Below are positions 1-7,761 of a stretch of 38,066 bases of DNA, piece by piece. The stretch is from a virus. How positions within the stretch are numbered: the stretch's first letter is position 1; the number at the start of each line of letters is the position of its first letter. Where the stretch lies: IMG/VR virus record IMGVR_UViG_3300044612_000742, positions 1 to 38,066 of that record. One strand, given 5' to 3'. Below the pieces are notes generated by a model that did not search any database, was not told where the DNA came from, and saw nothing but the letters and a program-made list of their open reading frames with translations. A program made the translations under genes and the position numbers.

Positions 1-786
1 CCGACCGAGGTCGTCTACGTGGTGGGTCCCGGCACTCGTCAGGCGGTTGGGCAGACGGTTCTGCAGATGGCCGAGGAGCTGGAGGTCCCCTCGCTTGTCG
101 TGGCGTTGGTGGATGAGACGCTCGGAGGGAGCTTGGACGAGAAGCTGGACACCCTCGCTCACGACGTGGTGTTGTGGGACGACAGCGAGTTCCTGAGCGC
201 CCTGCCTGACGTGACGATTGCGGCTCTGCTCTCCAACTCGGAAGATGAGTCGGTGGATGAGTGGTTGGAGGCTCTGATCGACCGAGCGCTTCCCCATGGG
301 GTCACCTGTCTCGCCATGAATGCCCAGATGTTCGACATCGCTCTGAATGACCTCAAGGAGGAGGCTCCTGTCGAGGAGGCCGCTCCTGAGCCGGTCGAGG
401 AGGCCGCTCCTGATGCCAAGTCGGAGGCTGCCCCGACGGCGGCCGAGTTGGAGGCCCTCCCTCGGACCGAACTCAAGGCGTTTGCCAAGAGCGTGAACGC
501 CACCCCGACCGACTGGCGCTCCAAGGCATCCATCGTCACTGCCATCCTGCAGCAGTTCGCTGACCAGCAGGGGGCCGAGCCGTACGGGTTCGATCTCGAC
601 GCTCTGGAGGAAGAGGTCGAGAGCGTCACTGCGGCGCCGGAGACGATCCGGGTCGAGGGCATCGAGGTGCCGGTCAAGCCCTCCAGTCCTGCTGCGCCCA
701 CGCTCTCTGTTGTGCTGGGCGACCTGCTGACGGAGATCTCTGGGGCCATCAACACTGCGCGCAAGAAGCTGGAGGAAATGAAGTGA
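1..786 (+). CDS. Hypothetical protein with acidic linker and SAP/HeH-like segment (5' partial)
   Basis: The frame is open to the left edge of the window: codons before the first possible start (GTG at 19) read on without a stop, so the true start probably lies upstream. From GTG 19 the protein has 255 residues. Residues 1-112 look like a mixed alpha/beta fold that I do not recognise. Residues 114-140 are a Pro/Ala/Glu-rich linker with the near-repeat PVEEAAPEPVEEAAP. Residues 141-181 (LEALPRTELKAFAKS... followed by SKASIVTAILQQF) have the helix-turn-helix spacing of SAP or HeH domains, which often bind nucleic acid. The match is by eye only. The gene overlaps the next one by 3 bp (GTGA), so the two are probably translated together. 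It lies opposite to the structural operon, so it may belong to a different functional block. Function unknown. Confidence 0.7.
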   Translation, partial: PTEVVYVVGPGTRQAVGQTVLQMAEELEVPSLVVALVDETLGGSLDEKLDTLAHDVVLWDDSEFLSALPDVTIAALLSNSEDESVDEWLEALIDRALPHGVTCLAMNAQMFDIALNDLKEEAPVEEAAPEPVEEAAPDAKSEAAPTAAELEALPRTELKAFAKSVNATPTDWRSKASIVTAILQQFADQQGAEPYGFDLDALEEEVESVTAAPETIRVEGIEVPVKPSSPAAPTLSVVLGDLLTEISGAINTARKKLEEMK

Positions 787-1052
787 GTCTTGATCAGTTC
801 GACGTCTCAGAGTCGAAGCCCGCTCTCAGTGGGGTGGTCGAGCTTGACCATCTCGACTGGCCTGAGGTGCGGATCTGGGCCGACTACACGGAGCTGGTGT
901 GGGACAACGTCTCGATCCGGTTCAAGTCCGGCCGAGCGGGCGAGGAGAACGCTCGGGCTTTCTCCTTGTACCTCGTTGCAGTGCAGCAGCACATCTTGGA
1001 AGTCCTAGCGAGAACGAACCTTCATTTGCCCGCTCCTCAAGAAGGCCACTGA
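783..1052 (+). CDS. Small hypothetical protein
   Basis: This 89-aa protein starts with GTG, which overlaps the TGA of the preceding gene in the sequence GTGA. GGAG lies about 8 bp upstream inside that gene. The protein is rich in acidic and aromatic residues, with a central WPEVRIWADYTELVWDN segment that suggests beta strands, then a helix with FSLYLVAVQQHILEVL. There is no signal peptide or membrane helix. Its position as the last gene of a + strand unit, converging on the structural operon, says nothing definite about its job. I do not recognise a family. Confidence that it is real rests on the tight overlap and on codon-like composition. Confidence 0.6.
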   Translation: MSLDQFDVSESKPALSGVVELDHLDWPEVRIWADYTELVWDNVSIRFKSGRAGEENARAFSLYLVAVQQHILEVLARTNLHLPAPQEGH

Positions 1053-1086
1053 CGGCCGCAACCGCTGGATCGTCAAGTAGTCGGCT

Positions 1087-1102
1087 GTAGCGTTCACGCT
1101 AC
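1087..1102. terminator. Hairpin between convergent genes, possible bidirectional terminator
   Basis: GTAGCG-TTCA-CGCTAC forms a perfect 6-bp stem with a 4-base loop. It sits just after the + strand gene ending at 1052 and covers the TGA of the - strand gene ending at 1094. No U-tract follows on either strand, so intrinsic termination is not proven. The position between converging genes is what makes the call reasonable. Confidence 0.35.
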
Positions 1103-1999
1103 GTGGGTGGCCAGCTGAAGGTCGGTCACGTCCACAGCAAACGCAGCGATGTTCGTGTCACGCCACTGTGCGCCGGGTTGGATCGACAGGTCCGACGGCT
1201 GCGGTCGCCGCCCCACCGCCCGCGCTTCGGTCGGCGCGTCGACATACCCCGACCGGTCGCCGAGGACACACCCGTACCGGACCAGCGCCTCGGCACGACT
1301 AGCTGCTTCGCCACCCAACAACAGGTTGCGTGTATGGCTCGGTGACCCGGGGCGGAGCCGCCAACGAGTCCCGACGAGCGGACCGACGGTCAACACGCCG
1401 TCGCCGCCGACGTAGTCGTGCAGCACCAGCCGTTGGACATGCGGGCCGAGCGACGACCACGGAGTCCACAGGTAGGCGTGTATCGGACCGCCGATCACGG
1501 TGCATGCCTTGCCGTCAACGAGTTTGCCGTCGACCCACTTCGACCACGACAACGCTTGGTTCGGCCACGGCAACGAACGGCGGGGAGCAGACGGGTCGAG
1601 TTGGATCATCTCATGGACCGCTCCGTCGGGCGCGGCGACGACGCAGTGCCTGTCGAACAGAGGGTTGGGGTAGCCGGTCGTCCAGTACCAGCCGGATGCT
1701 GGCCGGGGGATCGTCGTGTGGTTCTGGATGCCCCACTGTGCGTAGCCCCATGTGAGAGGTCGGGTGGCGGTGGTGCCGTGTTGCATCGGGGTGCCCATGC
1801 CGACACCGTGGCTGCTTGCCCGCCACGGTGTCTGCCCGCCGAGGGTGACGGTGTGGAACGAGGTCGGCCAGTCGAAGTCGACTGCGGCGTGTACTTCGCT
1901 GCGGTCGCGCCACACGTCGACTCGTTCTGCGGGTGGCAGGGTGTAGAACTGCCAGCCGGTGATCGTGTGGCGGATTCGGCCCCATGTGGTCAGCGTCAT
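1094..1999 (-). CDS. Putative exposed tail protein, resembles secreted actinobacterial proteins
   Basis: The 301-aa product is last in the structural operon. ATG at 1999 is the first plausible start, with a weak GGGA about 6 bp upstream. The protein is very rich in Trp, Pro, Gly and His and has no transmembrane helix. Segments in order: WGYAQWGIQNHTTIPRPASG (about 86-105), DRHCVVAAPDGAVHEM (about 117-132), GPLVGTRWRLRPGS (about 206-219) and EALVRYGCVLGDRSGY (about 237-252). This order recalls a group of secreted actinobacterial proteins with a 'DRHVLVVD' strand, an 'ARWRL' segment and a 'LQRYGMIVADNG' helix. I recall that resemblance from memory and cannot test it here. Such proteins are often annotated as hypothetical or carbohydrate-related. 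Placed after several fibre genes, it is probably a virion surface protein, but its activity is unknown. Confidence 0.7.
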   Translation of the reverse strand: MTLTTWGRIRHTITGWQFYTLPPAERVDVWRDRSEVHAAVDFDWPTSFHTVTLGGQTPWRASSHGVGMGTPMQHGTTATRPLTWGYAQWGIQNHTTIPRPASGWYWTTGYPNPLFDRHCVVAAPDGAVHEMIQLDPSAPRRSLPWPNQALSWSKWVDGKLVDGKACTVIGGPIHAYLWTPWSSLGPHVQRLVLHDYVGGDGVLTVGPLVGTRWRLRPGSPSHTRNLLLGGEAASRAEALVRYGCVLGDRSGYVDAPTEARAVGRRPQPSDLSIQPGAQWRDTNIAAFAVDVTDLQLATHVA

Positions 2000-2031
2000 G
2001 TTCGTTCCCGTGGTGTTGTTCGTGCCCTCGA

Positions 2032-3408
2032 TCAGGGGCGCTCTGAAGTGATGTAGCTGAACTGAAGGACGATGGAGTCGTTGGAGGCCAGCGTGATAGG
2101 GCTGGTAGCTGTCAGTTCGCTGGCGTCGGTGGAGGGCCTCAAGGAGATGTACGGCGATGCTCCGGGCGTGTAGCTGACGAGGCCGCTGACCGGGTACCGG
2201 CCAGCTCCTACTGCGGAGGCGTCCTCCAGCTGCCCGAACAGGGCAGCTCTCAGGTCGACGTCGAAGGGGGCGGGCATGCCTCTGATGTCAATTCGTGAGA
2301 AGCCCCCAGAACCAGCGGCGGAGTACAGACCTCGCATGCGAACTTGGACCAGCTGCCCGGTCTGCTCGAATTTGGCAAACTCTCCTGAGCCTGTCCATGA
2401 CCACACCGGGCCTGAGATGTGGGTCACCGTGACGACCCCGGCCTTCACTGTGGAAGGGACGTAGGTGAGCCAGTTGCCGTCCTTCCATGCCTTGATGTGG
2501 CCCGTGGCTTCCTCCCACAGGAGCCTGCCGTTGTAGTTGCCGGAAGTTGGCAGCGGCTCTGTAGGAGGCACCACTCTCACGGTCTGACGGCTGCCGCCTG
2601 TCGGGATCAGGTCGGTTTCGGCGGCAGCAATCGCACGCGCCGAGGACCCCTTGGTCACATCCCACAGGTTGGCGACGGTGCCGAGAGAGGGAGTCGTCTG
2701 CCAGTTACCCTGTACGGGGCTGGAGGATGTCACCTTGGTGGTGAATGCCTTGATCGTTCCTCTGGGGGCGGAGCCTGTCGACTCGAAGCTACCGAGGTAC
2801 TCCAGCACTGGCACGATGGTGTCGCCCGGGTTCAGGGTCAGAGTTGTGCTTCCCGACCCGGTAGCGCCCCATATGTTGACTCCGTTCTCGACCTTGAGAA
2901 GGGACGAGCTGAAGGCAACCGGCAGGGATGCAGCGTTGACACCAGTCGTGGGCCATACGTCGCCAGTCCCGGGCCATGTGGCGTCCTTGGCCAGCCGCCA
3001 GAGGGACACTCCCCACTTGATGTCGTTCGGCGTCTCGATGGAGATCGACCAGTCCACGGTGAACTGCCGGGGCTGCACCGGCCCATCCTCTTCCGGGTCC
3101 CCCTCGATGTAGCGAGGTCCGAGGTTGGCGACCTCTGCCAGATGGCCGGTGTAGTGCTGGTACGCCTTCACCGCAGTAGCTCGCTGGCTCTGGATTCTCA
3201 GGTACGGCACGTTGTCATCAGGGTCCGGCAGCTTGCCCCACGAGGCGGAGTCGAGGGCGCTTGTCTGCCCCTCGAACGCCTGCTCGAACGAGCTGTGCCG
3301 GGCGTAAGCAGTGATCGCCCTGACGTCCTCTTCGGTGATGGCTCCGTCGTTGTTGTCACCGAGTCCGGCAACAAGGTTGGCCCACGTACGGTCTGGAATG
3401 GATGCCAT
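2032..3408 (-). CDS. Putative minor tail/fibre protein
   Basis: This 458-aa protein starts at ATG 3408, with GAGGAC about 10 bp upstream. It lies 2 bp after the stop of the preceding gene, so it is tightly coupled to it. Residues 1-35 hold GLGDNNDGAITEEDVRAI, which resembles a short N-terminal module (D/N-rich, GxI, then a DVR/DLR helix) seen at the start of many phage tail proteins. Residues 60-290 are beta-rich and mention no catalytic motif. Residues 291-330 contain GRLLWEEATGHIKAWKDGNWL, a 'W-x-G-x-x-W' patch like those in the collagen fibre of this window. The C-terminal 120 residues look like a beta-sandwich typical of fibre tips (IDIRGMPAPFDVDLRAALFG; PYISLRPSTDAS). The context of baseplate and fibre genes supports a structural role. 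Exact function unknown. Confidence 0.75.
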   Translation of the reverse strand: MASIPDRTWANLVAGLGDNNDGAITEEDVRAITAYARHSSFEQAFEGQTSALDSASWGKLPDPDDNVPYLRIQSQRATAVKAYQHYTGHLAEVANLGPRYIEGDPEEDGPVQPRQFTVDWSISIETPNDIKWGVSLWRLAKDATWPGTGDVWPTTGVNAASLPVAFSSSLLKVENGVNIWGATGSGSTTLTLNPGDTIVPVLEYLGSFESTGSAPRGTIKAFTTKVTSSSPVQGNWQTTPSLGTVANLWDVTKGSSARAIAAAETDLIPTGGSRQTVRVVPPTEPLPTSGNYNGRLLWEEATGHIKAWKDGNWLTYVPSTVKAGVVTVTHISGPVWSWTGSGEFAKFEQTGQLVQVRMRGLYSAAGSGGFSRIDIRGMPAPFDVDLRAALFGQLEDASAVGAGRYPVSGLVSYTPGASPYISLRPSTDASELTATSPITLASNDSIVLQFSYITSERP

Positions 3409-3410
3409 GG

Positions 3411-4883
3411 TCAGTCGTCCTCAGGGGAGATCGGCACTGAGCTGCCGAGAGTGGTCACGATCGAGGTGTTCGAGTAGTCAGGGGTCGGGATGTAGATGTC
3501 CTTGGTCCATGTCGCCTGACGGTGGCCGAACACATCATCCCAGTGCGGCACTACTGAAGCGCCCTCTGGAACCCACGACACAGCAGTGTACTGACCCCCG
3601 CCCTCTATGGGGAACAGCTCGTCCTTGAGCGCCTTGCGGTTGTTGTAGAACAGGCTGTAAGTCTTGTGTGGGTCGTTCACGTCCTGCAGACCGGTGCCCG
3701 TGTACCACGAGTAATCACCCACCTGACCGAACTCCCAGTCCCCATCGAAGTACCCGGCTTGCGCTTCGTTCGGCTCGACCAGCACGTTGTCGACCCACAC
3801 GTCTCCGGTACCCTCGAACTCCAGCCTGAACATCGCTTGCGAGGTATCTTCTGGCGATGGCACAAGAGCCTTGAGGACTCTGAACTCCCCTTGATTGATG
3901 ACCTCGTCAGTGGGGCTGGCGGGGGTTTCATACTCAAAGCTGGACTGCAGGTCGAACCATCCCGTGTGGTAGTAGACGGTCGACTGCTGGAGCAGATCCT
4001 CAGGCCACAAGACCATGCCGATGCGGGCCTGCCCTTGCCCCGACACCGCTGCCTCCAGTGACCACCATGTCCCTTGAACCTCCCGCTGAACGGGGAACAC
4101 GGACGACTCGATGATCTTCGGGTCGGCCGACCCGGTGAGGCGTACGCAGAACTGCCTCGACTGGGGGGTCATCCCCTGCGGAGGGCGGATACCGCCGCGC
4201 TCCTTGGTCATCGTGGCGTTGGACCTCCACCCGTAGGGCTTGAGGCCCTGCCCGCTTGCCTCGAACGAAGGGTTGACGGCGTAGTTGACCCGCTGCGGGA
4301 ACATCCAGACGTGGGCAGCTCTGGCATCTTCCCACTCAAGGCTCGGCACTCCGATGGAGATCGAACCGAGCTGGGGGTTGCAGCTGCCGTTCTCAAGGTT
4401 CGTGAGGTACGAGAACAGGTACCCGCCGTCACCTGCAATGGGGTTGATCTTCGCCTGATTCAGGTTGTCGTCAGGGTCTCCGGTCAGGTACACCGGGCCT
4501 TCGGCTTGAAAGACGCAGATGAGGTTGTCGTTTGGCGCAGCCCGGTTGATGGACAAGGCGAACCCGGTGGCGATGGTGGGGGTGTCACTGGCGTAGGTGA
4601 ACCCAAGGGTCCCGCCGATCTTGGTGAGCGCTCCGGAGGAGATCACCGACGCTGCAGCGGTTGACACTCCGGCATTGGCCTGAGTCCCAGAGATCGCCTG
4701 CCACCCCGGGGCAGCCAGCAGCTGAGTCAGGGTGTTGTACGGGATCTCGATGGGGTCATCCTGCATGGTCCGCACGTTGGCGCTGCGGACGAGCGGGGTC
4801 AACCTGATGGCGTCGCTGCCTTCCCACGTCACTGACGGCAAGTTCGCCGCTGCCCAGTTCGAGAACGCCGCACTGATCGTCAC
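3411..4883 (-). CDS. Minor tail protein with carbohydrate-binding-like domain
   Basis: The 490-aa product starts at GTG 4883, overlapping the TGA of the upstream gene (GTGA). Residues about 198-385 show the layout of a jelly-roll carbohydrate-binding module of the type common in phage minor tail proteins: an opening NYAVNPSFEASGQGLKPYGW, a central WWSLEAAVSGQGQARIGM, and a closing DVWVDNVLVEPNEAQAGYFDG. The closing 'VDNVLVE...YFDG' signature is a familiar end of such domains. The N-terminal 190 residues are beta-rich and may attach to the preceding gpI-like fibre. The C-terminus is rich in aromatic and acidic residues (HWDDVFGHRQATWTKDIYIP). It is likely an exposed tail-tip protein that touches cell-surface glycans. 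The ligand cannot be read from sequence. Confidence 0.8.
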   Translation of the reverse strand: MTISAAFSNWAAANLPSVTWEGSDAIRLTPLVRSANVRTMQDDPIEIPYNTLTQLLAAPGWQAISGTQANAGVSTAAASVISSGALTKIGGTLGFTYASDTPTIATGFALSINRAAPNDNLICVFQAEGPVYLTGDPDDNLNQAKINPIAGDGGYLFSYLTNLENGSCNPQLGSISIGVPSLEWEDARAAHVWMFPQRVNYAVNPSFEASGQGLKPYGWRSNATMTKERGGIRPPQGMTPQSRQFCVRLTGSADPKIIESSVFPVQREVQGTWWSLEAAVSGQGQARIGMVLWPEDLLQQSTVYYHTGWFDLQSSFEYETPASPTDEVINQGEFRVLKALVPSPEDTSQAMFRLEFEGTGDVWVDNVLVEPNEAQAGYFDGDWEFGQVGDYSWYTGTGLQDVNDPHKTYSLFYNNRKALKDELFPIEGGGQYTAVSWVPEGASVVPHWDDVFGHRQATWTKDIYIPTPDYSNTSIVTTLGSSVPISPEDD

Positions 4884-7750
4884 GTCCGTGGCTCCCCGAT
4901 CACCTTGTTGCTGCCAGAACCCATACGGTAGTTGGGGTTGTTCTCGGTCACTCGGAAGTAGAAGTCGGGCCGGAACAGCTCTCCGGCGTCAGCCTTCGAT
5001 GCCTCACTCACCATGGCGGCCGACAGGTACCTCTTGGTGGCGATCCTGCCCCCGGTAGGCGTCGTGACCCAGATGACCGGAACAGTGTAGCGAGCGTCTT
5101 CCGGGGCCTCGGCCGACATGGTGTACCGGTGCCACTCTCCATCGGAGACCGTGGCCCCCTTGACGACCTGCATCGAGAGCGGCTCGATCTGCCCATAGGA
5201 CTCGAAACCGGAGAAGGTGAAGGCGTCGCTGAACCCTGCCGAGGGAAGGTCCCGCTCGTAGAAGGCCAGCCCGAAATTGACCCGGTAGCTCTCCGTGCTC
5301 GCTGACGTAGCGCCCATCCAGAACGAGAAGTAGTACTCCGTCTCCTCGTTCACCACGATCCCTCTGGTGACCGGGTTGAGGTGAGTCAGCTGGAAGATCT
5401 TCTCTCGGGAGACGACCCGACTCTTGGCGGGAAGGTTCTGGAACTCGGTGTATGAAAGGGAATCGGGACGAGCTTGAGAAGCGGTCTCGACGTCCAGCGC
5501 CTGCACCGTTATCTGCTGGCCAGCACCACAGGCCACTACCAAGTGTTCTGTGGACCCGGCCCCTGCGATGATCTCCGTACAAGTCGACACAGGCTTGGGG
5601 AGTTGGAGCAGGTCCTCTGGGTAGTCTTCCGCCTCCAAAGCTCCTTGGGTGAACGTGAGCTTCCGGGACGTGACGGTGGCAGCTGTCGGGGAGTACTCGA
5701 TGTCGCGCCAGTCCTCCAGCGCACGGTTCAGCCCGTAGTGCGACGGCGACCAGTTGCCCTTCCCCTTTGCGAAGCGGGCATCGTCACCCAGCAGGAGCAG
5801 GTTACGCCCGGGGGAGACCCGAGCTTCGTACTGAGTAGCGGCCCTCACGAGTTCTCTGAGGCCGCCGAAAGTTCCTCGCTGGGGGAGAAGGGTGCCGTAC
5901 TGGGCTACGACTCCACGATGCCTGATGTCCCCGAGAGCGTCGCTCTTGGTGAGGCCGAGGTTCTGCACAGCCAGCGCATCGAGCAAGCTCTGCGGAGATG
6001 TATCGGGGTCGTAGATGTCCTCCACGCCTTCAGTCAGAGTCCGGAGCAGGTCCAGCTCGTACCCGATCAGCGAGTACCACCGGCCCAGCATGGATGCGTT
6101 GGTCCCGGCATATCGCTCTGCATCGACACGCTGGTAGAAGGGCGGCGTCTCGTTGTACAGCACGTCCCGGTGTGCGTAGTCGATCGGCACGACGTTCTCG
6201 GTGCGCTGGACCGGGTACCACCGGGTGCCGACCTTGAACATCAGCGTGTAGTAGAACCAGCGGCCCTGTGGCAGACCCGAGTCGACCACTGCCCCGGGCA
6301 CCTCGTCATCTGGACGATTCCCGTCGAGTCCGAGGATCACCTCGCCATCAGAGGGGGTCGAGGGATGGCCGAACCCCGAGCGCACCAGCGCCATGTAGGT
6401 CCACGACCCGGTTGCCTCCGGCGGAACTCCCCACCACAGCTTGATGGCGTCGTACTCGTAGGGCTGGCTGACGAGAAGGCTCTCGTCCAGACCTTCTGGC
6501 AGGATCGTGCCGGAGCGCAGGAAGGACTTCCAGCCGCCGGGACCTCGCACGAAGTCGCCGTCGTAGATCTGGCGACGGGTCTGGAAGGCAGGGGCGTTGC
6601 TGTACCTCGAAAGCAGGTTTCCGGGATCAGTATCCGGGAGAGGAGGGAGAGGGGTGTAATCAGCTGTCTGCGGCGTCGGAATGCTGGATCTGACGGCAAC
6701 AGCAGAGGGAAGCTCTAGCCGACCGATCAACTCGAAAGAGGTGAATCTGACCCACGAGCCAGAGGTCTGGCTCTGACTGGTCGGATTCCAACCCGGCAGG
6801 GAGGTCAGCTGGACCCACGACCCAGAGGTCTGGCCCTGACTGGTTGGGTTCCAATCCGGAAGCGAGGTGAGCTGAACCCACGATCCAGAGGTCTGAGTGC
6901 TCGGATTCCAATCAGGCAGGGAGGTCAGTCGGACCCAAGAGCCAGAGGTCTGAGTGTCCAGTTCCCATTCAAGTTCGTAGCGGATGATGACGATGCCGGA
7001 ACCGCCGTTGGCCCCGTTGCCGGTGTAGCCGCCACCGCCGCCACCGCCCGTGTTCGCTGCGCCAGCCGTAGCGGCGACCGACGGAATAGCGCCGTTGCCA
7101 CCACCACCCAAACCGCCCAATGCGACCGCATCATCATCGCCGCCACCGCCGCCGCCTGCGTAAACGACGGCAGTGCCAGTGATGAACGACGTCGAACCGA
7201 TGCCGCCGCCGCCACCGACGTTGCCTGTGCCATCGCCGCCTACGCTACCCGCCCCGCCGCCGCCTCCGCCTCGACCGGTCGTAGAGTTGGCGTTGCCGCC
7301 CGCATTGCCCTGTCCTGCGGTCCCCGCCCCTGCGCCGCCGTAACTGGCCCGCCAGTTCGATGCGCCGCCACCCGAGCCGCCGGAGCGACCGTTGCCGGGT
7401 GTCGGGCCTGCGCCACCGCCACCGCCGATCGCTACGAACAGTGAGCCGATCGAGGAGTTGCTGCCGTCGCCTCCGTCTTGATCGGTTGTGGCGGTACCGC
7501 CAGCGCCGACCGTGATGGTCTGCGTGCCCGTCAGGTTGGTGAAGCCAGTTAGCAGTCCACCAGCGCCGCCGCCACCCAACCCAGCAGCGTTGTGAGACCC
7601 GCCAGCGCCGCCCCCGCCCACGACGAGGTACTCCACCTCGCCCGGCGACACCATGGTGAAGGTGCCCGACGAGGTGAAGGTGTGGATTCTGTAGCGAACG
7701 CCGCTGACGGTGATCGTCGTCTCGGTGCCGCCAGTGAACGACGCTGGCAT
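4880..7750 (-). CDS. Baseplate gpI-like protein fused to Gly-rich fibre domain
   Basis: The product has 956 aa, start ATG 7750, 11 bp after the preceding stop. Residues 1-40 form a beta hairpin pair (VSGVRYRIHTFTSSGTFTMV) leading into a Gly-rich region (about 41-255), the arrangement of the Gly-rich domain found in many phage tail proteins. Residues 266-339 hold four copies of a QTSGSWVxLTSLPxWNP unit. Residues about 535-650 (ERYAGTNASMLGRWYSLIGY, SPQSLLDALAVQNLGL, HRGVVAQYGTLLPQRGTFGG) resemble the P2 gpI/tail protein I family, which joins baseplate wedge to tail fibre. The C-terminal 300 residues are beta-rich with a possible binding domain (ETEYYFSFWMGA, DGEWHRYTMSAEA). Its place after gpJ fits gpI, but the fibre domain precedes the gpI part, which is unusual. 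Confidence 0.8.
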   Translation of the reverse strand: MPASFTGGTETTITVSGVRYRIHTFTSSGTFTMVSPGEVEYLVVGGGGAGGSHNAAGLGGGGAGGLLTGFTNLTGTQTITVGAGGTATTDQDGGDGSNSSIGSLFVAIGGGGGAGPTPGNGRSGGSGGGASNWRASYGGAGAGTAGQGNAGGNANSTTGRGGGGGGAGSVGGDGTGNVGGGGGIGSTSFITGTAVVYAGGGGGGDDDAVALGGLGGGGNGAIPSVAATAGAANTGGGGGGGYTGNGANGGSGIVIIRYELEWELDTQTSGSWVRLTSLPDWNPSTQTSGSWVQLTSLPDWNPTSQGQTSGSWVQLTSLPGWNPTSQSQTSGSWVRFTSFELIGRLELPSAVAVRSSIPTPQTADYTPLPPLPDTDPGNLLSRYSNAPAFQTRRQIYDGDFVRGPGGWKSFLRSGTILPEGLDESLLVSQPYEYDAIKLWWGVPPEATGSWTYMALVRSGFGHPSTPSDGEVILGLDGNRPDDEVPGAVVDSGLPQGRWFYYTLMFKVGTRWYPVQRTENVVPIDYAHRDVLYNETPPFYQRVDAERYAGTNASMLGRWYSLIGYELDLLRTLTEGVEDIYDPDTSPQSLLDALAVQNLGLTKSDALGDIRHRGVVAQYGTLLPQRGTFGGLRELVRAATQYEARVSPGRNLLLLGDDARFAKGKGNWSPSHYGLNRALEDWRDIEYSPTAATVTSRKLTFTQGALEAEDYPEDLLQLPKPVSTCTEIIAGAGSTEHLVVACGAGQQITVQALDVETASQARPDSLSYTEFQNLPAKSRVVSREKIFQLTHLNPVTRGIVVNEETEYYFSFWMGATSASTESYRVNFGLAFYERDLPSAGFSDAFTFSGFESYGQIEPLSMQVVKGATVSDGEWHRYTMSAEAPEDARYTVPVIWVTTPTGGRIATKRYLSAAMVSEASKADAGELFRPDFYFRVTENNPNYRMGSGSNKVIGEPRT
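6734..6955 (-). repeat. Four tandem ~20-codon repeats (QTSGSWV unit)
   Basis: Inside the gpI-like gene, residues 266-339 repeat QTSGSWVQLTSLPDWNPTSQ with periods of 20, 20 and 21 residues (60-63 bp). Copies begin near residues 267, 287, 307 and 328, and the last copy decays after WVRFTSF. At the DNA level the core encoding 'GSWV' plus the next eight codons is highly similar between copies, suggesting recent duplication. The unit likely forms a flexible or beta-stacked stalk between the Gly-rich domain and the baseplate-binding part. Confidence 0.85.
6986..7630 (-). repeat. Glycine-rich low-complexity coding region
   Basis: Codons for residues about 41-255 of the gpI-like protein are dominated by Gly with Ala, Ser and Asn, giving runs such as GGGGGAG. 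On the + strand this appears as imperfect CCGCCGCC tracts. Such regions in phage fibres can fold as polyglycine II bundles that present variable loops at a tip, as known for some T-even type adhesins. Whether that fold applies here is inference. Confidence 0.75.
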
Positions 7751-7761
7751 GGGTCAGCTGC

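Noticed and set aside
3310-3360. EF-hand or dockerin-like calcium loop (GDNNDGAITEED) in the 458-aa tail protein
   Set aside because: The first ligand position is Gly instead of Asp, there is only one copy, and the segment better fits a short N-terminal module common in phage tail proteins.
5474-6718. Long + strand open frame (414 codons)
   Set aside because: Antisense to the gpI-like gene, which has clear motifs. No ribosome site or recognisable protein pattern.
6734-6955. CRISPR-like tandem repeats
   Set aside because: The repeats are in frame, vary by codon, have no unique spacers of fixed length and lie inside a fibre gene.
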